Below, one piece after another: positions 54,762 to 62,312 of a DNA stretch of 64,000 nucleotides. Position 1 is the stretch's first letter. Each line of letters starts with the position of its first letter. A program made the translations under genes and the position numbers. The stretch lies in assembly GCF_036499745.1 (NCBI RefSeq), contig NZ_DASYDG010000023.1, positions 1 to 64,000 of the forward strand. Reading direction: 5' to 3'. The notes under the pieces were generated by a model that ran no database searches, was not told where the DNA came from, and was given only the letters and a program-made list of their open reading frames with translations. The stretch is from Pinirhizobacter sp036499745 (GTDB taxonomy: Bacteria > Pseudomonadota > Gammaproteobacteria > Xanthomonadales > Rhodanobacteraceae).

Positions 54762-55705
54762 GCGGCCACCTTCGCTTCAGTATTTGCGTGCACTGGTGTA
54801 AGCCAGCCCCATTGGTCTTCGGTACGCCCGTTGAACAGGCCGAAGAAATCGTCCTGCAGTTGGCGAGTGACGGGGCCGGGGACGCCGTCGCCGACGCGCT
54901 TGCGGTCCACCGAGCGCACGGCGGTTACTTCGGCGGCGGTGCCAGTCATGAACACCTCGTCGGCGAAGTACAGGAACTCGCGCGGCAGTGACTGCTCGAC
55001 GACGCTGTAGCCACGGGCGCGGGCCAGGGTGAGCACACTGTCGCGAGTGATGCCGCACAGGATGCTGGCGGCCACCGGCGGCGTGTGGATCACGCCGTTG
55101 CGCACGATGAAGAGGTTCTCGCCGGCACCTTCGCTGAGCAGGCCATCGGTGCCCAGGGCGATGCCCTCGGCGTAACCGCCGCTGATGGCCTCGCGGGCGA
55201 TCAGCTGGCTGTTGAGGTAGTTGCCCGCGGCCTTGGCGCCGCTGGGAAAGGTATTGGGCGCAGCGCGGTTCCATGATGAAACGCACACGTCCACGCCTTT
55301 CTCCAGCGCGTCGCTACCGTGGTAAGCGCCCCAGGGCAGGGCGATGATGGCCACGTCCACCGCGGTATCCAGCGGCGGTGCCAGGGCGAAGGTGAAGCCG
55401 CTGCGATAGATGATCGGCCGCACATAGGCCGACTCCAGCCCATTGGCGGCGATCACCTCACGGCAAGCGCGGTCGATGGCTTGCGCGTCGTAGCCGTGGT
55501 CCAGGTCGTACACGCGCGCGGACTGGAACAGCCGCGTGGTGTGGTCGCTCAGGCGGAAGTACTGCGGACCATCGGGCGTGGCATACACGCGGATGCCTTC
55601 GAAGACGGATGATCCGTAGTGCAGCGCGTGTGCGCCGACATGAACCGTGGCTTCGGCAAAGGGCTTGATGCTGCCGTTGTGCCAGATGAGGGAAGGGGCT
55701 TGCAT
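54758..55705 (-). CDS. ilvE: Branched-chain amino acid aminotransferase
   Basis: A 315-residue class IV PLP aminotransferase; Schiff-base K158 in SGAKAAGNYLN, substrate loop GSSVFEGIRVY, and EVFMTGTAAEVTAV near the C-terminus. It carries out the final transamination for Val, Leu and Ile. The ATG at 55705 (MQAPSLIWHNG) follows the leuA stop by 16 bp; the longer upstream frame is a leuA shadow. Confidence 0.95.
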   Translation of the reverse strand: MQAPSLIWHNGSIKPFAEATVHVGAHALHYGSSVFEGIRVYATPDGPQYFRLSDHTTRLFQSARVYDLDHGYDAQAIDRACREVIAANGLESAYVRPIIYRSGFTFALAPPLDTAVDVAIIALPWGAYHGSDALEKGVDVCVSSWNRAAPNTFPSGAKAAGNYLNSQLIAREAISGGYAEGIALGTDGLLSEGAGENLFIVRNGVIHTPPVAASILCGITRDSVLTLARARGYSVVEQSLPREFLYFADEVFMTGTAAEVTAVRSVDRKRVGDGVPGPVTRQLQDDFFGLFNGRTEDQWGWLTPVHANTEAKVAA

Positions 55706-55721
55706 GGGTCGTGCTCCTGGT

Positions 55722-57305
55722 TCAGCGTTGAGCGGCCACGGCCGCCTTTTGCGGCGACTGGCGTTCGATGCGGTTGACGATGGCCAGCACCGCATGCGCG
55801 GTGGCCTCGACGATGTCGGTGCTTACCCCATTGCCCCGGTACTCGTGCCCCAGGTGGGTGGCGGAGAGGCTGGCGTGGCCCTGGGCGTCGCCGCCCTGGC
55901 TGATGGCCCGTACCTGGAAGTCCACCAGTTCCAGCGGCTGGCCGGTGGCGCGCTGCACGGCGCGCAGCATGGCGTCGACAGGGCCGTCACCGATGGCGGC
56001 CTCGCTGGCTTCGCGTCCGTCGTCGTGGCGCAGTTGTACCGTGACCGAGGCACTGCCGCCCACGTGCGAGTTGGCGTGCATGTTCTCGATGTGCCACGGG
56101 CCCTGCGTCTCCGGATCGACGCCGCCGGCCAGGGCTACCAGGTCCGCATCCACCACTTCGCGCTTGCGGTCGGCCAGCTTCTTGAAGTTGGCGAATACTT
56201 CATCCATGGCGGCGTCGTCCAGCTCGAAGCCCAGGGTAGCCAGCCGCTGGCGGAGCGCGTGGCGGCCGGAGTGCTTGCCCAGCACCAGCGAGGTGCTGGC
56301 GCCCACATCTTCCGGCCGCATGATTTCGTAGGTGCCGCGATGCTTGAGCATGCCGTGCTGGTGGATGCCCGATTCATGGGCAAAGGCGTTGTCGCCGACG
56401 ATCGCCTTGTTGCGTGGCACCGGCTGCTGGGTGAGGTTGGCAAGCAGGCGCGAGGTGGGGTACAGGCGCTCGGTGACGATGCCGGTATCGACCTTGAAAT
56501 ACGGTGCACGGGTGCGCAGCGCCATCACGATTTCTTCCATGGCCGCATTGCCGGCGCGCTCCCCGATGCCGTTGATGGTGCATTCCACCTGGCGGGCGCC
56601 GGCGCTGATGGCTGCCATGGAATTGGCCACGGCCAGGCCCAGGTCGTCGTGGCAATGGGCCGAGAAGATCACGTCCCTGGGCCTGCGCACGTTGGCCTGC
56701 AGGAAGGTGAAGAGCTCCATCATCTCCGCCGGCGTGGTGTAGCCGACGGTGTCGGGGGCGTTGAGCACGATCGCGCCAGCGTCGGCGACGGCGTTGAACA
56801 CTTCCACCAGGAAATCGTGCTCGGTGCGCAGGGCGTCTTCAGCGGAGAATTCCACCTCGTGGCACTGGTCTTTTGCCCGCAGGATCGCCGCAATGGCGAT
56901 ATCGACCACTTCCGCCTTGGTCTTGCCCAGCTTGTGCTCGCGATGCAGGGGGCTGGTGGACAGGAACACATGGATACGCGACCGGCGGGCCTGGGCCAGT
57001 GCCTTGCCAGCGGCATCGATGTCGCCCGGCTGGCAGCGCGCCAGGGCGCAGACCGTGGGCGCTTTCATCGCCTTGGCCACTTCCGCCACGGCGGCGAAGT
57101 CGTCCGGCGAGGCGGCGGGGAAGCCGGCTTCCATCACGTCGACGCCCAGTTCCTCCAGGGCGTGGGCCATGCGCATCTTGGCGCGCCGGTCCATCGAGAA
57201 GCCCGGGGCCTGTTCGCCGTCGCGCAAGGTGGTATCGAAGATGCGCACGCGCCCTACGTCCGGCTCGCCGTCATTTTCGTGCGTGGTGTGGTTCGGGTGG
57301 CTCAT
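55722..57305 (-). CDS. leuA: 2-isopropylmalate synthase
   Basis: A 527-residue LeuA of the LeuA type 1 (E. coli) group: N-terminal FDTTLRDGEQAPGFSM, HCHDDLGLAVANS metal site and NGIGERAGNAAMEE, followed by a C-terminal LeuA dimer/regulatory domain that usually mediates leucine inhibition. It commits 2-ketoisovalerate to leucine. It is the first structural gene after the attenuator; its start follows GCGGAG. Confidence 0.97.
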   Translation of the reverse strand: MSHPNHTTHENDGEPDVGRVRIFDTTLRDGEQAPGFSMDRRAKMRMAHALEELGVDVMEAGFPAASPDDFAAVAEVAKAMKAPTVCALARCQPGDIDAAGKALAQARRSRIHVFLSTSPLHREHKLGKTKAEVVDIAIAAILRAKDQCHEVEFSAEDALRTEHDFLVEVFNAVADAGAIVLNAPDTVGYTTPAEMMELFTFLQANVRRPRDVIFSAHCHDDLGLAVANSMAAISAGARQVECTINGIGERAGNAAMEEIVMALRTRAPYFKVDTGIVTERLYPTSRLLANLTQQPVPRNKAIVGDNAFAHESGIHQHGMLKHRGTYEIMRPEDVGASTSLVLGKHSGRHALRQRLATLGFELDDAAMDEVFANFKKLADRKREVVDADLVALAGGVDPETQGPWHIENMHANSHVGGSASVTVQLRHDDGREASEAAIGDGPVDAMLRAVQRATGQPLELVDFQVRAISQGGDAQGHASLSATHLGHEYRGNGVSTDIVEATAHAVLAIVNRIERQSPQKAAVAAQR

Positions 57306-57340
57306 GGTCTGCTCCGCTTGGGGCGGTGATAAGTGGCAAC

Positions 57341-57376
57341 AAAAAACCCCGCTACCTTCGGAAGGTGCGGGGTTTT
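57341..57376 (-). terminator. Transcription attenuator before leuA
   Basis: On the minus strand CCCCGC-ACCTT-CCG-AAGGT-A-GCGGGG followed by TTTTTT, 36 bp before leuA and after the leader peptide stop. Its 5' arm (57360-57372) can instead pair with leader segment 57425-57435 (GGAGGTGCGGG to CCCGCACC), giving a classical antiterminator. Confidence 0.88.
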
Positions 57377-57420
57377 GAGGAGTCTTCAGGTTTGTTTCTT
57401 AGTTACCTGGACACATGCCC

Positions 57421-57558
57421 TCAGCCCGCACCTCCGTTGGTAATAAGGAGTACGAGTACAAGGGCAAGGAGAAGCGTGCCGCGAAGTCGAAGCGCGGCGC
57501 CGGCCGCCTGCTGGCGGGTGTGTTCGGCGATGCGGCTGATGTTGGTGCGCTGCGACAT
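57421..57558 (-). CDS. leu/ilv operon leader peptide, 45 residues
   Basis: A 45-codon frame starting ATG at 57558 and ending TGA. Its C-terminal part reads LLLALVLVLLITN, a run of Leu/Val/Ile codons, then GGAG before the stop. This is a branched-chain attenuation leader: scarce aminoacyl-tRNA stalls the ribosome in the run, leaving GGAGGTGCGGG free to pair with the terminator arm. The codons in the run are CTT, CTC, GTA and ATT, rarely used by neighbouring genes. The start is a few bases from the predicted transcription start, so translation is probably leaderless. Confidence 0.8.
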   Translation of the reverse strand: MSQRTNISRIAEHTRQQAAGAALRLRGTLLLALVLVLLITNGGAG

Positions 57559-57566
57559 GAGACCGA

Positions 57567-57595
57567 CCTTAAGGGGCCTTTGCCACGCCTGTCAA
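57567..57595 (-). promoter_or_regulatory. Promoter of the leu/ilv operon
   Basis: On the minus strand TTGACA (57595-57590), 17-bp spacer, TTAAGG (57572-57567). The transcription start should fall near 57560, two to three bases before the leader peptide ATG. An A-rich stretch (GGAAAAATAG) lies upstream of the -35. Confidence 0.75.
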
Positions 57596-57642
57596 CAGTT
57601 CTTCGTGAAACTATTTTTCCTAGGAATTCCTTGCGGGCACGC

Positions 57643-57668
57643 CGGACGTATGGACGTCCAGATGTCCG
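57643..57668. promoter_or_regulatory. Dyad between the leu/ilv promoter and the glucoamylase gene
   Basis: CGGAC-GTA-TGGACGTCCA-GAT-GTCCG is a nearly perfect 26-bp inverted repeat. A further CGGAC (57677-57681) can pair with GTCCG (57664-57668). It may be an operator for either divergent transcript. The regulator is unknown. Confidence 0.45.
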
Positions 57669-57801
57669 TGCTCCTTCGGACGATCGTTCGATAGCTGGAA
57701 AAAAAGCGAACCTAACAACAGCTTGGGGTCACTCTTGTGAGGGTGGCGACGGTCATCGGGCGGGCGTACAGTCGGGCATTCCAGCCTGACCGGAACGCAC
57801 C

Positions 57802-60231
57802 ATGTCACAGAACGAAGATCGGCCCGCGCCTGGCCATCCCGGGGTCGCGGCGAGGTGGTCTTCGTCGGCCAAATCCGGTGTCGGCACCGCGCTCACGGCC
57901 GAAAGCCGGGTGTGGTTCACCCTCGGCCGCGGGATCCTGAACGAGGTGTACTACCCGCGCATCGACATGGCCTGCATGCGTGACGCGGGCCTGCTGATAA
58001 CCGGCCCCGACGGGTTTTTTTCCGAGGAAAAGCGTGACGCCCATCACGCGGTGGAATCTTACGAAAGTGGCCTCCCGGCCTACCGGCTGGTCAATACCTG
58101 TACTCGCGGGCGGTTTCGCATCATCAAGCGCGTGATCACCGATCCCCGGCGCGACGTGGTGCTCCAGAAGATCCGCTTCGAAGCGCTCGAAGGCAAGCTT
58201 GAGGACTACCGCGTCTACATGCTGCTGGCCCCTCACCTGGTGAATGGCGGTGACCACAACACCGCCTGGACCGGGCAATACAAGGGCAAGGACCTGGTAT
58301 TCGCCCGCGGCGGCGGCCGTACCTTGGCCCTGGGCGCGGAACCGGCGGTACTCCGGCGCAGCGTCGGCTTCGTCGGCCGCTCCGATGGCTGGCGGGATCT
58401 GAAGGAAACCGGCGACCTGTCTGCCCTCTACACCCGCGCCGACGATGGCAACGTGGCGATGATCGTCGAGCTGGACATGCGCGATGACGACGGCTGCACC
58501 GTGGCGATCGGTTTCGGCACCACGGCCGAGGAGGCCGCCTTCCGGGTACGCGGGAGCCTGCAGGACGGTTTCCTTCACGCGCGTAACCTGTACGTGGCGT
58601 CCTGGCGGGAGAAGACCAGGACGATCTTCGACCTGAAGGGTGGCAAGCGCCCCAGCGGCGACGATCTGTATCGCATCGACGTCGGCGTCCTGCTTACCCA
58701 TGCGCCGGTGGGCTATCGCGGCGCGATGATCGCGAGCCTGTCCATTCCGTGGGGCCAGTCCAAGGGTGATGACGACCTGGGCGGTTATCACCTGGTGTGG
58801 CCGCGAGACCTGGTGGAGAGTGCCGGTGGCCTGCTGGCCGCGGGCCTGGGCGATGCCGCGCTGGACGTGCTCAATTTCCTCCAGGCCACCCAGGAGATCG
58901 ATGGCCGCTGGCCGCAGAACATGTGGCTCGACGGCAAGCCGTACTGGGGCGGGGTGCAACTGGATGAATGCGCTTTCCCGGTCCTGCTGGTCGAGGCGTT
59001 GCAACGGGCCAACATCACCGCCGGGCCGGGCACCGCGCGGTACATACCGATGATACGGCGGGCGGCATCGTTCATCGTCCGCAACGGACCGCTGACCGCC
59101 CAGGACCGCTGGGAGGAGGATGCCGGTTTCTCGCCCTTCACCCTGGCCGTGACCATCGCCGGGTTGCTGGCCGCTGCCGAGTTGATCGAGCACCATGGCG
59201 ATGCGCCCTGCGCGCGCTACCTGCGCGAGACCGCCGATGCATGGAACGACGGCATCGAGGACTGGTGCTTCGTGCTGGATACGCCGCTGGCACGGGAAGC
59301 CGGCGCGGCCGGCTATTACGTGCGCATGGGTTCGGTGGGTGTCGCAGGCGACCTGGCCTCCAGCCAGATCGTGGTGAAGAATCGCGATGGCGCGAATACC
59401 TTCCATGCCACCGCCGAAATCGTCAGCCCCGATGCCCTGGCCCTGGTGCGCTTCGGCCTGCGTAGTGCGCACGATCCCCGCATGGTCGATACGGTGAAAG
59501 TGATCGACCACAAGCTGAAGGTGGAATTGCCGCAGGGCCCCTCGTGGTATCGCTACAACGAGGATGGCTATGGCGAGCACGCCGACGGATCGGGCTTCGA
59601 TGGCGTCGGCATCGGCCGGCCGTGGCCATTGCTCACCGGCGAACGCGCGCACTTCGAACTGGCCGCGGGTCGGGTGGAGGAGGCACGCCGGCTGCTCAAG
59701 TCCATGGAGCTGTCTGCCAATCGAGGTGGCCTGTTGCCCGAGCAGGTGTGGGATGCCGACGATATTCCCGCCCTTTTGCTCAAGCGCGGCCGCCCTTCAG
59801 GCTCCGCCATGCCGCTGGTGTGGGCACACTCCGAACACCTGAAGCTGCTGCGGTCCCTGGCCGATGGCGTGGTCTTCGACATGCCGCCACTCACCGCCAA
59901 GCGGTACCTCGAGCAGGGCGTCACCTCGCGCTTCACCCTGTGGCGCTTTGACCTTCCCAAGGCGCCGCTGGCGCGTGGGCGCGACCTGCGCATCGAAACA
60001 CTCGAGGCCGCGCGCGTGCATTGGTCGGACGATGATTGGGCTACCGTCCACGATACTGACTCCCGGCACAGCGGTTTCGGCACCCACGTCACGGACCTGC
60101 CTGTTGCCAACGCGTCGACATCGGTGACACTACGCTTTACGTTCTGGTGGCCCGGCGGATCGCGCTGGGAAGGGCGCGACTTCTCCCTCACCTTCGGTGA
60201 CAACGGCAAGCACGCAAGGACCAAGGCATGA
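57802..60231 (+). CDS. GH15 glucoamylase/glucodextranase-like alpha-glucosidase
   Basis: An 809-residue glycoside hydrolase family 15 protein: an N-terminal beta-sandwich domain (about 15-280) of the glucodextranase/archaeal glucoamylase type and an (alpha/alpha)6 catalytic barrel (about 300-690) with VWPRDL, general acid E438 in DRWEED and general base E647 in LLPEQVWD. A C-terminal beta domain with FWWPGG follows. There is no signal peptide, so it should act inside the cell on glycogen- or maltodextrin-derived glucan. The next gene, a glucokinase, overlaps by 4 bp (ATGA), which fits release and immediate phosphorylation of glucose. Confidence 0.9.
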   Translation: MSQNEDRPAPGHPGVAARWSSSAKSGVGTALTAESRVWFTLGRGILNEVYYPRIDMACMRDAGLLITGPDGFFSEEKRDAHHAVESYESGLPAYRLVNTCTRGRFRIIKRVITDPRRDVVLQKIRFEALEGKLEDYRVYMLLAPHLVNGGDHNTAWTGQYKGKDLVFARGGGRTLALGAEPAVLRRSVGFVGRSDGWRDLKETGDLSALYTRADDGNVAMIVELDMRDDDGCTVAIGFGTTAEEAAFRVRGSLQDGFLHARNLYVASWREKTRTIFDLKGGKRPSGDDLYRIDVGVLLTHAPVGYRGAMIASLSIPWGQSKGDDDLGGYHLVWPRDLVESAGGLLAAGLGDAALDVLNFLQATQEIDGRWPQNMWLDGKPYWGGVQLDECAFPVLLVEALQRANITAGPGTARYIPMIRRAASFIVRNGPLTAQDRWEEDAGFSPFTLAVTIAGLLAAAELIEHHGDAPCARYLRETADAWNDGIEDWCFVLDTPLAREAGAAGYYVRMGSVGVAGDLASSQIVVKNRDGANTFHATAEIVSPDALALVRFGLRSAHDPRMVDTVKVIDHKLKVELPQGPSWYRYNEDGYGEHADGSGFDGVGIGRPWPLLTGERAHFELAAGRVEEARRLLKSMELSANRGGLLPEQVWDADDIPALLLKRGRPSGSAMPLVWAHSEHLKLLRSLADGVVFDMPPLTAKRYLEQGVTSRFTLWRFDLPKAPLARGRDLRIETLEAARVHWSDDDWATVHDTDSRHSGFGTHVTDLPVANASTSVTLRFTFWWPGGSRWEGRDFSLTFGDNGKHARTKA

Positions 60232-61013
60232 AAAAGCAGCAGGCGGGGATCCTCTCCATCGATGTCGGTGGCAGTCACGTGAAAGCCGACGTACTCGATG
60301 CGAAGGGAAAAAGCCTCGCCGAGCGCGTCCGCGTGCCTACCCCCAGGCCGTGTCCACCGGATGTGCTGGTGAGCCTGGTCAAGGAGATGGTTACCGGCCT
60401 TCCACCCTTCGACCGCATCTCCATCGGCTTTCCCGGCGTGATCTGCCGCGGCAAGGTGATGACGGCGGTGAACCTGGGCAACGATGTCTGGGTGGGCTAT
60501 CCCCTGGAGCGCGCCCTGGGCCAGGCGCTGGGCGACCACCCGGCAAAGCTCATCAACGACGCCGACATGCAGGGCTTCGGCCTGATCAAGGGCAAAGGGC
60601 TGGAATTCGTGGTCACCCTCGGCACCGGCATGGGTACGGGTCTTTTCCTTGATGGCGAACTGATGCCGCACATGGAACTGGCCCATCACCCGCTGAAGAA
60701 CGGCAAGACCTACGAACAACTCCTTGGCAACGCCGCCTATGAGGATGCCGGCAAGAAGAAGTGGAACAAGCGCCTGCACAAGGCGCTGTGCATGATGAAC
60801 CGCCTGCTTAATCCCGACCACATCTACCTGGGCGGCGGTAATGCGGACTACGTCGATCCCGACTGCCTGCCGGAGAATGTCAGCGTAGGTGACAACAAGG
60901 CCGGTATCGTCGGTGGGGCGGCGTTGTGGCGCAATGAGCCGAAGGCCCGCGCGCCGGTGTCTTCGAGGAAGGCTGCGAAGAAAACCGCGAGGAAGACTGC
61001 GCGAAAGCGTTGA
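60228..61013 (+). CDS. ppgK: ROK-family glucokinase (polyphosphate glucokinase-like)
   Basis: A 261-residue ROK-type kinase: ATP/phosphate loop SIDVGGSHVKAD (10-21), glucose-binding NDAD (110-113), and GTGMGTGLFLDG. It is short and lacks the CxCGxxGC zinc motif of NagC/Mlc-type ROK proteins, as in PpgK-type glucokinases, which use polyphosphate or ATP; the phosphate donor cannot be told. A Lys/Arg/Ala-rich C-terminal tail (KAAKKTARKTARKR) is unusual and may bind polyphosphate or nucleic acid. Confidence 0.85.
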   Translation: MKKQQAGILSIDVGGSHVKADVLDAKGKSLAERVRVPTPRPCPPDVLVSLVKEMVTGLPPFDRISIGFPGVICRGKVMTAVNLGNDVWVGYPLERALGQALGDHPAKLINDADMQGFGLIKGKGLEFVVTLGTGMGTGLFLDGELMPHMELAHHPLKNGKTYEQLLGNAAYEDAGKKKWNKRLHKALCMMNRLLNPDHIYLGGGNADYVDPDCLPENVSVGDNKAGIVGGAALWRNEPKARAPVSSRKAAKKTARKTARKR

Positions 61014-61071
61014 CAGCCTGGTTACCCGAGGCTGCCTGCGGCCTGATGGCTTCGTACCTCCGTGGCGAGTG

Positions 61072-61683
61072 TCAGGCGTCCAGATGTTCCAGCGCCAGCA
61101 CGAAGGTATCTTCCAGTGCGGCAAGTATGTCCTTGCGGCCCTTGATGCTGGGCTCGGCACTGAGCGCTGCGAATGATTTCATCAACTGCAGCAACACGAA
61201 CGACTGCGGACGCAGTTTTTCCCGCGCGATGTCCGGTGCGAAGGCGACCAGGATGTCGGTGATGAGGTCACGCAAGGTATTGCGCAAGCCCAGCACGATG
61301 GTGTCGGGAAGGTTGGTGGCCTCGCCCAGGGTGACGAAACCGGGATTCTTGCGGCGGAAGTCGTAGACGGTCCGCAGCAGTTTGGCGCCCAGGCCCCGCG
61401 CGTCCATCGAACGCGCCTGGCCCGCCATGCGCCGGAGGTCCGCATGCAGCGCTGAAACATAACGCGCGACCAGCGCTTCGGCCACCAGCTCCTTGGTGGG
61501 AAAAAACTGATATAGCGAGCCGATCGACGCGCCTGCCCCTGCGGCGATCTGGGTCATCGTGGCGGCGTCATAGCCCCTCTCTGCAAATGCCTCCCCTGCC
61601 GCCTCCAGCAACGATTCCACCCGCGCAACGCCACGCTGGCGCTGCGGCTTGCGGATCGCCGGGCTTGAATTACTCGAGGCCAT
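61072..61683 (-). CDS. TetR-family regulator
   Basis: A 203-residue TetR protein with HTH TMTQIAAGAGASIGSLYQFF near residues 40-65 and a helical ligand-binding C-terminal domain with no close family recognised. The ATG at 61683 has GGGAG at 9 bp; an ATG six bases earlier is alternative. It is divergent from the YecD-like gene with a 53-bp gap containing repeats, so it probably represses that gene and itself. Confidence 0.85.
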   Translation of the reverse strand: MASSNSSPAIRKPQRQRGVARVESLLEAAGEAFAERGYDAATMTQIAAGAGASIGSLYQFFPTKELVAEALVARYVSALHADLRRMAGQARSMDARGLGAKLLRTVYDFRRKNPGFVTLGEATNLPDTIVLGLRNTLRDLITDILVAFAPDIAREKLRPQSFVLLQLMKSFAALSAEPSIKGRKDILAALEDTFVLALEHLDA

Positions 61684-61718
61684 CCTCATAAACTCCCATG
61701 TGAGACTATCCTCATAAA
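61682..61718. promoter_or_regulatory. Direct repeats in the tetR-yecD divergent gap
   Basis: ATCCTCATAAA occurs at 61682-61692 and 61708-61718, either side of the imperfect dyad CTCCCATGTGAG (61693-61704). The first repeat overlaps the start of tetR. A candidate TetR operator. Confidence 0.4.
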
Positions 61719-61736
61719 TCTACGAAGGTGGCGGCC

Positions 61737-62312
61737 ATGGCCGATGACAAGCTCGACCCGGGCACCACTGCGCTGGTTCTGATCGACCTGCAGGCAGGCA
61801 TCATCCCGTTTGCAAAGGGACCTTACACCGGCGAAGAGGTGGTGACCCGTGCCGCTCGTCTGGTATCGCGCTGCCGCGACGCCGGCACCCTGGTGGTGCG
61901 GGTAAGCGTGGGCTTCGCGCCGGACTTCGCCGATGCCCTCAAGCAGCCGGTGGACCAGCCCAACGCCGCCCGTACGCTGCCGGATAACTGGTGGGCGGAT
62001 CCTGAAGGTCTGCCGACCGCGGCGAACGACATCCGCATCACCAAGCGCCAATGGGGCGCGTTCTACGGTACGGAACTGGATCTGCAGCTTCGCCGCCGCG
62101 GCATCAGGGACATCATCCTCGGCGGCATCTCCACCAACATCGGCGTGGAGTCCACCGCACGCTCGGCCTTCGAGCATGGTTACGGCCTGGTGTTGGTGGA
62201 AGATGCCATGAGCTCGCACGATGCCGCTCATCATCACTTTGCCGTGGAATCCATCTTCCCCAGGATCGGCCGAGTCCGCAGTACCGAAGCGGTGCTGGCC
62301 ATGCTTGGCTGA
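61737..62312 (+). CDS. yecD: YecD-like cysteine-hydrolase-fold protein lacking the catalytic cysteine
   Basis: A 191-residue isochorismatase-like protein close to E. coli YecD: LIDLQAGIIPFAKGPYTG, ALKQPVDQPNAARTLPDNWW, KRQWGAFYGT and GGISTNIGVESTARSA. The usual nucleophilic Cys of the family is Gly (G136) here, as in YecD, although D17 and K103 are kept; activity is therefore doubtful or different. The ATG at 61737 follows AAGGTGG; GTG 61728 is an alternative. Its 3' end overlaps thrC by 79 bp on the opposite strand. Confidence 0.88.
   Translation: MADDKLDPGTTALVLIDLQAGIIPFAKGPYTGEEVVTRAARLVSRCRDAGTLVVRVSVGFAPDFADALKQPVDQPNAARTLPDNWWADPEGLPTAANDIRITKRQWGAFYGTELDLQLRRRGIRDIILGGISTNIGVESTARSAFEHGYGLVLVEDAMSSHDAAHHHFAVESIFPRIGRVRSTEAVLAMLG

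Noticed and set aside
57608..57630. TTCCTAGGAAAAAT upstream of the leu promoter, resembling half of the receptor operator
   Set aside because: Only half the dyad is present and its distance to the -35 (20 bp) differs from the 28-30 bp in the receptor units; probably chance or an A-rich promoter element.
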